17,266 nucleotides of DNA from an uncultured Oscillospiraceae bacterium. Lineage in GTDB: Bacteria > Bacillota > Clostridia > Oscillospirales > Oscillospiraceae. Of this stretch, positions 6,665 through 13,519 are shown piece after piece; the first letter of the stretch is position 1, and every line of letters starts with the position of its first letter. The notes beneath the pieces are model-generated. The model was not told where the DNA came from. It searched no databases and saw only the letters and a list, made by a program, of their open reading frames with translations. Location: contig CAAFLF010000042.1 in the NCBI GenBank assembly GCA_900763685.1, positions 1 through 17,266 on the forward strand, given 5' to 3'. The position numbers were made by a program, and so were the translations under genes.

Positions 6665-6708
6665 CCACAGTCTCCCCCCTGAGAGAAGCGGAAAACGGAT
6701 TTTTCCCC

Positions 6709-6737
6709 TTGCCAAGGGCAGCACATCCTGCTATAAT
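6709..6737 (+). promoter_or_regulatory. Promoter of the abrB-like/lyase operon
   Basis: A -35 TTGCCA (6709-6714) and a perfect -10 TATAAT (6732-6737) are spaced by 17 bp. The predicted start of transcription lies within the palindrome that follows. Confidence 0.85.
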
Positions 6738-6760
6738 TCACATTTGTGTGAAAAATGTGA
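6738..6760. promoter_or_regulatory. Candidate operator palindrome over the transcription start
   Basis: TCACATTT (6738-6745) and AAATGTGA (6753-6760) form an 8-bp inverted repeat with a 7-bp centre. It begins one base after the -10 box and ends just before the ribosome site. A protein bound here would block transcription. The AbrB-like product of the first gene is the obvious candidate (autoregulation), which is inference. Confidence 0.55.
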
Positions 6761-6774
6761 TGGGAGGCGGTACC

Positions 6775-7029
6775 ATGCCGGGAGGCAAACACGTTCTGGG
6801 CCAGGGGAAAAACCGGGTCTTCGGCACCGCCCGGGTGGGCGACCGGGGGCAGATCGTCATCCCCCAGGAGGCCCGGCGCTACTTCGGCATCTCGCCGGGG
6901 GACACGCTTTTGATCCTGGGCAACGAGAAAAGCGGTTTGGTGGTCACCAAGCCGGAGGTCCTCCACGAGCTGGCGGACGAGATCTTAGGGAAAGAGGAAG
7001 AGAACAATGCGGATGGAAAGCATATATGA
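6775..7029 (+). CDS. AbrB/MazE/SpoVT-type DNA-binding protein
   Basis: This is an 84-residue protein. Residues about 17-62 form the swapped-hairpin AbrB fold, with the typical series GTARVGDRGQIVIPQEARRY, FGISPGDTLLILG and GLVVTKPE. Such proteins are dimeric DNA binders, either transition-state regulators or antitoxins. The ATG at 6775 follows GGGAGG (6762-6767) by 7 nt. Its last 23 bp overlap the start of the lyase-family gene in another frame, so translation of the two is probably coupled. No toxin gene is adjacent, so an antitoxin role is unlikely. A local regulator of the following metabolic genes fits better. Confidence 0.9.
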   Translation: MPGGKHVLGQGKNRVFGTARVGDRGQIVIPQEARRYFGISPGDTLLILGNEKSGLVVTKPEVLHELADEILGKEEENNADGKHI

Positions 7030-8290
7030 GGCGCTGGGCATCTCCCAGCCCGTTTACGAATATGGAGAAAAGATCCTGGCGGAGCTGCGGCCCCGCTTTG
7101 ACGGCATCGACCAGGTGGCGGAGTACAACCAGGCCAAGGTGGTGGCCGCCATGCAGAAAAACCGGGTCAACGCCACCCACTTCGCCGCCACCACCGGCTA
7201 CGGCTACGACGACGAGGGCCGGGACAACTTAGAGCGGGTCTACGCCGACGTCTTCCACACGGAGGCGGCCCTGGTGCGGCCCCAGATCACCTGCGGCACC
7301 CACGCTCTGGCGGTGGCTCTCAGCGCCAACCTCCTGCCGGGGGACGAGCTCCTCTCCCCCGTGGGCGCCCCCTACGACACCCTGGAGGAGGTCATCGGCA
7401 TCCGGGAGAGCCGCTGCTCCCTGAAGGAGTACGGCGTCACCTACGCCCAGGCGGACCTGAAGGCCGACGGGACCTTTGACTACGACGCCATCCGGGAGAA
7501 GATCAACGAACGCACGAAGCTCATCACCATCCAGCGCTCCAAGGGCTACGCCACCCGGCCCAGCTTCTCCGTCCAACAGATCGGCGAGCTCATCGCCTTC
7601 TGCAAGGAGGTCAAGCCCGGCGTCAAGGTCATGGTGGACAACTGCTACGGCGAGTTCGTGGAGACCATCGAGCCCTCCGACCTGGGGGCGGACATGGTGG
7701 TGGGCAGCCTCATCAAGAACCCCGGCGGCGGCCTCGCCCCCATCGGCGGCTACATCTGCGGCACGAGGGAGTGCGTGGACCGCTGCGCCTTCCGGCTCTC
7801 CGCCCCGGGCCTGGGGCAGGAGGTAGGCGCCAACCTGGGTCTCATGCCCGCATTCTACCAGGGGCTGTTCCTGGCCCCCACGGTGGTCTCCGGCGCACTG
7901 AAGGGGGCCGTCTTCGCGGCGAACCTCTATGAGCGGCTGGGCTTTCCCTGCGTCCCCAACGCCACGGAGTCCCGGCACGACATCATCCAGGCCGTGACCC
8001 TTGGCAGCAAGGAAGCCATGGTGGCCTTCTGCCGGGGCATCCAGGCCGCCGCTCCCGTGGACAGCTACGTGACCCCGGAGCCCTGGGCCATGCCCGGCTA
8101 CGACAGCGAGGTCATCATGGCGGCGGGCGCCTTCGTCCAGGGCAGCTCCATCGAGCTCTCGGCGGACGGCCCCATCCGCCCCCCCTACGCCGTCTACTTC
8201 CAGGGCGGCCTCACCTGGTACCACGCAAAGCTTGGCATCCTCATGAGCCTGCAGAAGCTCCTGGACGCCGGTCTCGCCCAGCTCCCCTGA
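7007..8290 (+). CDS. Methionine gamma-lyase family PLP-dependent enzyme (YnbB/aluminium-resistance type)
   Basis: The product is 427 residues. It is a fold-type I PLP enzyme of the family called methionine gamma-lyase-like or aluminium resistance protein (YnbB). The N-terminal part carries RVNATHFAATTGYGYDDEGR. The cofactor region includes PQITCGTHALAVAL, then MVDNCYGEF with the cofactor-contacting Asp. VGSLIKNPGGG holds the likely PLP lysine, K237. The enzyme probably eliminates or cleaves a sulfur amino acid or similar substrate, but the true reaction is not established for this family. The start ATG at 7007 (or 7013) lies inside the end of the AbrB-like gene, with GAGGAAG just upstream. 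In many Firmicutes this gene lies elsewhere, near hfq, miaA or glnA; here its partner is a regulator. Confidence 0.9.
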   Translation: MRMESIYEALGISQPVYEYGEKILAELRPRFDGIDQVAEYNQAKVVAAMQKNRVNATHFAATTGYGYDDEGRDNLERVYADVFHTEAALVRPQITCGTHALAVALSANLLPGDELLSPVGAPYDTLEEVIGIRESRCSLKEYGVTYAQADLKADGTFDYDAIREKINERTKLITIQRSKGYATRPSFSVQQIGELIAFCKEVKPGVKVMVDNCYGEFVETIEPSDLGADMVVGSLIKNPGGGLAPIGGYICGTRECVDRCAFRLSAPGLGQEVGANLGLMPAFYQGLFLAPTVVSGALKGAVFAANLYERLGFPCVPNATESRHDIIQAVTLGSKEAMVAFCRGIQAAAPVDSYVTPEPWAMPGYDSEVIMAAGAFVQGSSIELSADGPIRPPYAVYFQGGLTWYHAKLGILMSLQKLLDAGLAQLP

Positions 8291-8333
8291 ACGCCCCAAA
8301 AAACTATCTTACAATTTAGGAGGAACTTCCCCC

Positions 8334-9299
8334 ATGTGGTTTTGGCTCTCCCTCATTACGCTGCTCTGCTGGAGCGGCAGCGACCTCTTCTCCAAGATCG
8401 GCTGCCGGGACGCGGACGACAAGCTCTCCCACCTGAAAATGGTCATCGCCGTGGGCACGGTGATGGGCCTCCACGCCGCGTTTGAAATTTTCGTCAGCGG
8501 CACCCCCATCAGCTGGTCCGTGATCTGGACGTATCTCCCCGTGTCCCTGCTCTACATCGGCTCCATGGCCCTGGGGTACCTGGGCCTGCGGTACATCGAG
8601 CTCTCCGTCTCCTCCCCCATCTGCAATTCCTCCGGGGCTCTCGTGGCGGTTTTGACGCTGCTCTTTGTGGGCGGGGACGACTACTCCCCCCTGGCCCTCT
8701 GCGCCATCCTGCTGGTCTGCGCCGGCGCCATCGGTCTCGGCGTGGTGGACGCCACCGAGGACCCGGAGCTCCGGGCCGCCCGCCAGTCCGAGGGCAACTA
8801 CAAGTACGCCAAGAGCTTCCTGGCCCTGGCCCTGCCGGTGGCCTACTGCCTGCTGGACGCCGCCGGCACCTTTGCCGACAACCGGGTGCTGGAGATCCTG
8901 ACGGATCGCTTCCTGGCCGCCGGCATGGCCGCCACCCGGAAGGAATGTGTGGATCTCGCGGCCGCCAGCGCCAACTGCGCCTATGAGCTGACGTTCCTGG
9001 CGGCGGCGGTGGTCTGCTTCGTCTACGTGGTGCTCATCCGGAAGGATAAGCTCATCCCCCGGCTGGAAGGGCCCAAGTACCTGGGCGCCATCTGCGAGAC
9101 GGCAGGCCAGTTCGCCTACATCTACGCCATCTCGGACACCAGCCATCTGGCCATGTCCGCACCCATCATCTCCTCCTACTGCGCGGCGTCCGTCCTCTGG
9201 AGCCGCCTCTTCCTGAAGGAGAAGCTCTCCTGGAAGCACTATGGCATGATCGGCCTCATCGTCATCGGCATCGCCCTCATGGGCATGCTGGACCTGTAA
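8334..9299 (+). CDS. EamA/DMT-superfamily membrane transporter
   Basis: This is a 321-residue protein with about ten hydrophobic segments. The N-terminal WFWLSLITLLCWSGSDLFSK is the usual start of a drug/metabolite-transporter repeat. The second repeat ends with the matching AMSAPIISSYCAASVLWSRL, FLKEKLSWKHYGMIGL, and a final helix. The central cytoplasmic-looking segment (about 140-165) and a polar stretch (about 190-220) separate the repeats. The substrate is unknown, with efflux of an amino acid or metabolite as the common role. The ATG at 8334 follows AGGAGG (8318-8323) by 10 nt. It sits 43 bp after the lyase-family gene with no terminator between, so it is probably in the same operon, and might export a product of that enzyme. 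Confidence 0.85.
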   Translation: MWFWLSLITLLCWSGSDLFSKIGCRDADDKLSHLKMVIAVGTVMGLHAAFEIFVSGTPISWSVIWTYLPVSLLYIGSMALGYLGLRYIELSVSSPICNSSGALVAVLTLLFVGGDDYSPLALCAILLVCAGAIGLGVVDATEDPELRAARQSEGNYKYAKSFLALALPVAYCLLDAAGTFADNRVLEILTDRFLAAGMAATRKECVDLAAASANCAYELTFLAAAVVCFVYVVLIRKDKLIPRLEGPKYLGAICETAGQFAYIYAISDTSHLAMSAPIISSYCAASVLWSRLFLKEKLSWKHYGMIGLIVIGIALMGMLDL

Positions 9300-9306
9300 G
9301 AAATGT

Positions 9307-9338
9307 CCCCCGCTCCGAGAGGAGCGGGGGGCTTTTTT
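9307..9338 (+). terminator. Rho-independent terminator after the EamA transporter
   Basis: CCCCCGCTCC (9307-9316) pairs with 9321-9330 around GAGA, followed by GC and six T residues. The T-run overlaps the stop codon of the convergent CDP-alcohol phosphatidyltransferase gene. On the minus strand no T-run follows, so it acts one way. Confidence 0.9.
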
Positions 9339-9846
9339 ACGTGCGGGACTGGCCGCGGAGGACCTTCCCCTCCTGGAGCGCCGCCGCCGTGGCGAGGACG
9401 CAGACCGGGAGGGCGCTTTGCCGTAGGTCCAGCCACGGCAGCGTCAGCGGCAGCAGGAAGAGGACCAGCCCCGTCAGGCGGTTCAGCGCCGTGTGCGCCG
9501 TCACGAGGCCCTTCCCATGGCGGAGGGCCCAGAGGAGGTTCCCGATCTTGATGGCGGTGATCAGCGCCAGCCACGCCCAGAGCCAGCCGGGGACCGTCAG
9601 CGCCGGGAGGAGCTTCGCAAAAGCCGCCGCCAGGAAAACGGCGTCCGCCGCCGTGTCCAGCCGGGCACCGAAGACGCTGGCGGAGCCGATCCTCCGGGCG
9701 ACGGGCCCGTCCGCCATGTCCGTGAGGCCGCGGAAAAGGTATAAGGCCCAAAAGCCGGAGGAGAACGCCGGGAGGGCCAGCAGACCCAGGCCCCCCAGGA
9801 GGCGGCAGAGGGTGAGGAGGTTCGCCGCTTGCTTGCGGATGCCCAT
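9337..9846 (-). CDS. CDP-alcohol phosphatidyltransferase family membrane protein
   Basis: This is a 169-residue membrane protein. The full catalytic signature D-x2-D-G-x2-A-R-x8-G-x3-D-x3-D is present: D43, D46, G47, A50, R51, G60, D64, D68. These enzymes join a CDP-activated lipid or alcohol to a second alcohol (PgsA, PssA and relatives). The gene is as short as PgsA-type members, but the acceptor cannot be told from sequence. About five or six hydrophobic segments are present. The ATG directly abuts the TAA of the GNAT gene upstream (zero bases between), so translation is likely coupled. It is the last gene of the minus-strand operon. Confidence 0.9.
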   Translation of the reverse strand: MGIRKQAANLLTLCRLLGGLGLLALPAFSSGFWALYLFRGLTDMADGPVARRIGSASVFGARLDTAADAVFLAAAFAKLLPALTVPGWLWAWLALITAIKIGNLLWALRHGKGLVTAHTALNRLTGLVLFLLPLTLPWLDLRQSALPVCVLATAAALQEGKVLRGQSRT

Positions 9847-10155
9847 TTAGCCCTCCCGCCGGAGGTAGAGGAGGGGGTAGGGGCCGCCTTCCTCGTCCGT
9901 CTCTGTCCGGCGGTACTCCCGGAAGCCGAAGTGCCGGTAGAAGCCCAGGGCCGCCGGGTTCTGCTCGTTCACCGTGACCTCCCGGATGGCGTATTGTTCC
10001 AGGCCGTAGGTCAGGAGCGCGCGCCCCAGGCCCCGGATACGGAGGATCTCGCTCTCCGAGAGGAACGTGTGGGTCGCCCGGACGGAGCGCTCCCAGACGG
10101 CCAGCAGCTCCGCCAGACGCTCCGGCGTCCGCTCCGTGATCTCGTAAACTCGCAT
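9847..10155 (-). CDS. GNAT acetyltransferase with an internal deletion of its core
   Basis: The 102-residue product matches both ends of a YjaB-type GNAT protein. The start MRVYEITERTPERLAELLAV is followed by WERSVRATHTFLSESEI. The C-terminal half is RGLGRALLTYGL, then NEQNPAALGFYRHFGF (63-78) and a tail. Family members are about 145-150 residues. Here residue 40 (LRI) joins directly to RGLGRA, so the segment normally carrying strands 2-4 and most of the acetyl-CoA site is missing. The reading frame is kept. Only the RxxGxG-like remnant R41-G-L-G-R-A remains. The start at 10155 is supported by GGAGGG just upstream. The enzyme is probably inactive, unless it was reshaped for another role. Confidence 0.8.
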   Translation of the reverse strand: MRVYEITERTPERLAELLAVWERSVRATHTFLSESEILRIRGLGRALLTYGLEQYAIREVTVNEQNPAALGFYRHFGFREYRRTETDEEGGPYPLLYLRREG

Positions 10156-10168
10156 GGTCTTCCCTCCC

Positions 10169-10828
10169 TCAGGCGGTCTCCAAGCGGTAGAGGCGGACGG
10201 CCTGGATATCCTCCGTCCGGAACTTTTCCCAGCCCACATAGTAGTCAAAGAGCGCCCAGACCTCCCGCTTCCCGAAGTCCGGCAGCATGTCCTTCATCCA
10301 TTGGGCCTTGCTGTCGATCCGGTAGACGTGCCCGGTCTCGGTCTCATACTCGCAGGGCTCGCCCCGGGTCTCGGGGTTATTTCCGATGCCCTCCATCACG
10401 AGGTGGCTCGCGATCTTCCGGCGGATGCGGCCGTTCTCCAGGATCTTGAAGTAGCCGCCGGTCTCGTTGCCGCAGAAGACGAAGCTCCGGACGTTTTTGA
10501 AAGAACGCTGCAGGCCCCGGAAGAGGTCCGAGCGCCGGTGGTCCGTGAAGAAGAAGCTCCCCAGGCCAGCGACCTCCACCAGGACGCAGCCGCCCTCCCG
10601 CGTCCAGCGGCGGTAGGCCCGGGTGTCAAAGCCTTGGTAGACATAAGATTCCTGGCGGACGCAGTAATCGTCCCCGTAGGGGACCTTCAGCGGGAAATCC
10701 TCCCCCTCCCAGAGCTGGAAGAGGGGCAGGAACATGACGTTGAAGTCGTTTTCCAGCAGCTCCCGGAGCTGGTTTTCGCGGGGCGGCTCCGGCGGCTTCG
10801 GGGCGAAGAGCTTGCCAAAAAGGCCCAT
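10169..10828 (-). CDS. Uncharacterised 219-residue protein
   Basis: I do not recognise this protein. It is soluble-looking with no signal peptide. A short N-terminal amphipathic stretch (MGLFGKLFAPKPPEPP) precedes a folded body of mixed helix and strand. It is rich in aromatic residues, for example DYCVRQESYVYQGF, SFFFTDHR, and ALFDYYVGWEKF near the end. The start ATG at 10828 has AGGAGG about 8 nt upstream, so it is a real gene. It is first in the operon with the damaged GNAT and the CDP-alcohol phosphatidyltransferase (13-nt gap to GNAT). A TAGAAT -10-like box lies at 10864-10859 (minus strand), with no clear -35. No function is proposed. Confidence 0.8.
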   Translation of the reverse strand: MGLFGKLFAPKPPEPPRENQLRELLENDFNVMFLPLFQLWEGEDFPLKVPYGDDYCVRQESYVYQGFDTRAYRRWTREGGCVLVEVAGLGSFFFTDHRRSDLFRGLQRSFKNVRSFVFCGNETGGYFKILENGRIRRKIASHLVMEGIGNNPETRGEPCEYETETGHVYRIDSKAQWMKDMLPDFGKREVWALFDYYVGWEKFRTEDIQAVRLYRLETA

Positions 10829-10900
10829 GATGGCGCCTCCTTTTGGTGGTTTGCCTCCATTCTAGCAGAGTTTCAGCGGAAACGCCAGCCCTGGAGGAGG

Positions 10901-10932
10901 AAAACGGCCGGAGGGCTTGCCCTCCGGCCGTT
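10901..10932 (-). terminator. Rho-independent terminator of the DUF368 gene
   Basis: A perfect 14-bp stem (10903-10916 with 10919-10932) is followed on the minus strand by TTTTCC. It starts two bases after the DUF368 stop codon and separates this gene from the downstream three-gene operon. Confidence 0.85.
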
Positions 10933-10933
10933 C

Positions 10934-11779
10934 TTACTCTTCGGTGTGAATTTTCCGGTCCAGGCGGGCGAGGCCGTAGGCCAGCAGGAAGCCGGCGGCG
11001 CAGCAGGCGGCGGAGAGGGCCATCTCCCAGCCGCCCTGGTAGGATGTGGGGAGAATGACCAGGGTGGAGGCCAGCACCACTCCCAGGATGCCGTGGGCCG
11101 CCGCGGGGTAGTGTTCCCGGAAGACCCAGCCCATGAGCCGGGCGAAGGCCAGGATGGTGAGGCCCATCCCCGGGAGGGTGGAGAGCAGCACCGGCAGGTC
11201 CATGGCGGCGAGACTCGCCATCATGGGCTCGTAGAGGCCCAGGGCCATCATCACGGAGGCCGCCGTCATCCCCGGCACCACCACGCCGAGGCCCCAGAGC
11301 ACGCCGCAGAAGCTGTACCACCAGAAGTTGGGCGTCACCTTCACCCCCGCCACGTGGCTGAAGTAAAAGAGCCCCAGGAACATCACGGCAAAGGCGACGG
11401 CGAAGCTCACCCCGGCGCTCCGGGGGCGGCCCTCCTTCCCGGCCTCCTGAAAGAGGGCGGGCATGGTGCCCAGAATGAGGCCGATGAAGAGCCAGGTGGT
11501 GGCCGCCTGGGACCAGACCATGGCGGCGGCGATGCCCTTGGCAAGGCCCAGGAAGCCCACGGCCCAGCCGAGGCCCAGAGGGATGGCCCAGCGCCAGTAC
11601 TTCGGGATGGCGGTCTTGGGGTGGGTCAGGGTCTCCATAAAGGGCTGGTAGACCCCGAAGACCACCGCCAGCACCCCGCCGGAGACCCCCGGCAGGATGG
11701 CTCCCGCCCCGATGAGGGCCCCACAGAGGAGGTCCCGCAGGGTTCGGATGCCCCAATGGGGCGGACGGGGATGGGACAT
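10934..11779 (-). CDS. DUF368 (PopT-type) polyprenyl-phosphate transporter
   Basis: This is a 281-residue polytopic membrane protein of the DUF368 family. The hallmark GALIGAGAILPGVSGG is at 20-35. A second internal half has the matching GVVVPGMTAASVMMALG at 165-181, so two inverted repeats are present. DUF368 proteins (PopT) have been shown to return undecaprenyl phosphate across the membrane for reuse in wall synthesis. They work alongside DedA-type UptA. The ATG at 11779 follows AAAGGAGG at about 9 nt. A GC-rich hairpin in its leader (about 11800-11820) precedes the ribosome site. It is transcribed alone, starting beside the repeat element at 11841-12123, which could affect its promoter. 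Confidence 0.9.
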   Translation of the reverse strand: MSHPRPPHWGIRTLRDLLCGALIGAGAILPGVSGGVLAVVFGVYQPFMETLTHPKTAIPKYWRWAIPLGLGWAVGFLGLAKGIAAAMVWSQAATTWLFIGLILGTMPALFQEAGKEGRPRSAGVSFAVAFAVMFLGLFYFSHVAGVKVTPNFWWYSFCGVLWGLGVVVPGMTAASVMMALGLYEPMMASLAAMDLPVLLSTLPGMGLTILAFARLMGWVFREHYPAAAHGILGVVLASTLVILPTSYQGGWEMALSAACCAAGFLLAYGLARLDRKIHTEE

Positions 11780-11840
11780 GGGGACGCTCCTCCTTTCGCG
11801 CCGCCGGGACGGGCGGCGGTTTCTTCACAGGTTTTTAACG

Positions 11841-12123
11841 AAGGTCACCCTCGGTTGGCGAGGGCAGACACGGTTTTTCGGGGCCAGGATAAGAGCAAGC
11901 TCTGTATGGCCAGATGCCGGGCACCAGCTCGGCGGCTTCCCTGACCTGTTTGGTTGCGGAGACGCTCCCGAAAAACTCCGAAGGACTTTCCGGCGAGCAA
12001 TGATGGGGGCTGGCGAGGAAGAGGACGACGGCGGGCCGGCGCCCGCCTAGGACGATGACGACGACCAGCGCCCATCAGGGCCGCTGGAAAGCGTGTCTGC
12101 CCTTGTCAGCCGAGGGTTATCTT
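11841..12123. mobile_element. MITE-like element with 32-bp terminal inverted repeats
   Basis: The left end, 11841-11872, and the reverse complement of the right end, 12092-12123, match at 27 of 32 positions. Each end also contains a smaller palindrome (CCCTCG/CGAGGG in the left one). The inside (219 bp) has no supported gene. It contains a partly inverted copy of the sequence next to the left end (CGGTTTTTCGGGGC versus GCTCCCGAAAAACTCCG near 11962). Target-site duplications are not obvious. It could be a non-autonomous transposon or a structured dispersed repeat. Confidence 0.6.
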
Positions 12124-12312
12124 ACCAGCTTTTTCTGCCTCACGCAACGAATTCCCCTTTAAGATTCCATGAACATTTCTGAAGAAGGGCGTCAGTCGCC
12201 GGCGGTCCGTTCACTGCGGTCGCTTCCCATTAGTTTGCCCGCCCAAGAGGGACTTTCCCCGTTTTCCAACCCGCGGTTGGGAGAAAAAATCGGGAAATCA
12301 ACCACATTTCCA
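12124..12312. other. Intergenic stretch with no recognised feature
   Basis: Between the repeat element and the XRE promoter there is no supported gene. A 6-bp palindrome, CCAACC/GGTTGG, is centred at about 12273 and followed by GGGAGAAAAAATCGGG. It has no clear role. Confidence 0.5.
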
Positions 12313-12341
12313 TTGCCAGACCGGCCCTCCCACCGTATACT
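12313..12341 (+). promoter_or_regulatory. Promoter of the XRE-solenoid gene
   Basis: A -35 TTGCCA (12313-12318) and a -10 TATACT (12336-12341) are spaced by 17 bp, about 50 bp before the start codon. Confidence 0.75.
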
Positions 12342-12392
12342 GAGGCCAATAGAACAGGGCGGCACGCCCGGAACATTGAAGGAGGACAGTCC

Positions 12393-13223
12393 ATGGAGGA
12401 GCTGCGCATGGGCGCGACGATCGCGCGCCGTCGGAAGGAGAACGGCCTCACCCAGGAGGCCCTGGCCAATCGCCTGGGCGTCACCAATCAGGCCGTCAGC
12501 AAGTGGGAGGGGGACGTCTGCTGCCCGGACATCCAGCTGCTGCCGGCGCTGGCGGACGCCCTGGGCCTGAGCCTGGACGCCCTCTTCGGCCGGGAGGCGC
12601 CGGAGCCCCCGAAGGAGGAGAGACCGGCGGAGGAAGTGAAGGTGGAGACAGCCCCCATCGGCATCGTGGAGAAACTGCCCTGGGCGGATGATGATTCCCT
12701 CCACGCCGTACTCTATCAGGGCCACCGGCTGCTCCAGTCGGAGCGCGTCCCGGAGCGGAGTGGCAGCGGTCTTCTCCACCTGCTGGCCGGGCGGAGGGAC
12801 GCCCAGCAGGTGGTGCTGCGCTTCACCGGCACGGCGCGGGACATCTACAGCGACTTCGCCGTCCACTGTGAGGGCGATGTGAGCGGCAGCGTCCAGGCCG
12901 GGGACGGCGTCCAGTGCGGCGGCGTGGGCGGCAGCGTCAACGCCGGGGACGGCGTCACCTGCGGCGACGTGGAGGGCAGCGTTCACGCCGGGGACGGCGT
13001 CCAGTGCGAGCGCGTGGGCGGCAACATCAGCGCCGGGGACGGCATCACCTGCGGCGACGTGGGCGGCAGCGTCCGGGCCGGGGACAGCGTCACCTGCGGC
13101 AGCGTGGAGGGCGACGTCAGCGCCGGGGAGAGCGTCCGCTGCGGCAGCGTGGGCGGCGATGTCCGGGCCAACGACAGCGTCCACATTCAGGGCGGCGTGA
13201 GCGGCGAGATCCAGCAGGGCTGA
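12393..13223 (+). CDS. XRE-family regulator fused to a seven-repeat beta-solenoid
   Basis: The product is 276 residues. Residues about 6-65 form an XRE/Cro helix-turn-helix (LTQEALANRLGVTNQAVSKW, 19-38). A Pro/Glu-rich linker and a mixed segment (about 85-160) follow. Residues 164-268 are seven units of 15 residues with the pattern G-G-S-V-x-A-G-D-x-V-x-C-G-x-V. Positions 4, 10 and 15 are nearly always Val/Ile, and a Cys occurs at position 12 in six of seven units. This spacing fits a beta-helix (bactofilin-like or polymer-forming style). The start is fixed by AAGGAGG (12379-12385), 7 nt upstream. The protein may polymerise or sense something, with DNA binding coupled to the solenoid; the target is unknown. 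It has its own promoter and terminator, so it is a single-gene unit. Confidence 0.85.
   Translation: MEELRMGATIARRRKENGLTQEALANRLGVTNQAVSKWEGDVCCPDIQLLPALADALGLSLDALFGREAPEPPKEERPAEEVKVETAPIGIVEKLPWADDDSLHAVLYQGHRLLQSERVPERSGSGLLHLLAGRRDAQQVVLRFTGTARDIYSDFAVHCEGDVSGSVQAGDGVQCGGVGGSVNAGDGVTCGDVEGSVHAGDGVQCERVGGNISAGDGITCGDVGGSVRAGDSVTCGSVEGDVSAGESVRCGSVGGDVRANDSVHIQGGVSGEIQQG
12882..13196 (+). repeat. Seven 45-bp in-frame coding repeats
   Basis: Seven units of 45 bp code for the solenoid of the XRE protein. Neighbouring copies share phrases such as GCCGGGGACGGCGTC at DNA level, so they arose by tandem duplication. Recent copies differ at many third positions and some first positions, and the unit length is kept exactly, which suggests protein-level selection. 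Confidence 0.85.
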
Positions 13224-13229
13224 ACGGTT

Positions 13230-13262
13230 GGGAAGGGGCAGAAAGGGCCCCTTCCCTTTTTT
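13230..13262 (+). terminator. Rho-independent terminator after the XRE-solenoid gene
   Basis: GGGAAGGGGC (13230-13239) pairs with 13247-13256 around a 7-nt loop, followed by a run of six T residues. Confidence 0.85.
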
Positions 13263-13475
13263 CGGCGGGCGGTTTTCCCGGGGAAAGGGGAAAAAAGCGA
13301 GGGAAAACGCCCCGCTTCGCCACCGGTAGTTTTCTACAAAATCACGGAGGGCTTTCTCGAAACTCCTTGTGGGATGCGCCGAGGATGGGGCCGATGGGGG
13401 CGGATTTCCGGACGTAAACGGTTGCTTTTGGTGACGATATAAGCGAGGCTTATTAAAAACTTTCAAAATTCCCTA
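13263..13475. other. Intergenic stretch before the methionine promoter
   Basis: No gene or clear regulatory element was seen. Composition shifts from G-rich to A/T-rich just before the -35 box. Confidence 0.5.
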
Positions 13476-13504
13476 TTGACAAAGTCGGGAATTTGAATTA
13501 TACT
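13476..13504 (+). promoter_or_regulatory. Promoter of the metNIQ operon
   Basis: A perfect -35 TTGACA (13476-13481) and a -10 TATACT (13499-13504) are spaced by 17 bp. Transcription would start about 13511, giving a leader of about 320 nt that holds the T-box. Confidence 0.9.
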
Positions 13505-13519
13505 GCGCTCAACAACTGA

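Noticed and set aside
5575..6774. Extension of the AbrB-like frame upstream across sfsA
   Set aside because: It runs antisense to sfsA. The promoter, operator and ribosome site all place the start at 6775.
6631..6966. N-terminal extension of SfsA
   Set aside because: The extra residues lie over the divergent promoter and the abrB-like gene. Family similarity and the ribosome site both begin at 6630.
6775..8290. AbrB-like gene plus following gene as a toxin-antitoxin pair
   Set aside because: The following gene is a 427-residue PLP enzyme of a known metabolic family, not a small toxin.
12882..13196. The regular 45-bp repeats as a CRISPR array
   Set aside because: The units are contiguous, without unique spacers, and are in frame inside a gene with a promoter, start and terminator.
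12192..13466. Minus-strand open frame with Ala/Asp/Val repeats opposite the XRE gene
   Set aside because: The repeats are the mirror of the solenoid repeats. The start has no ribosome site, and the frame crosses the XRE terminator.
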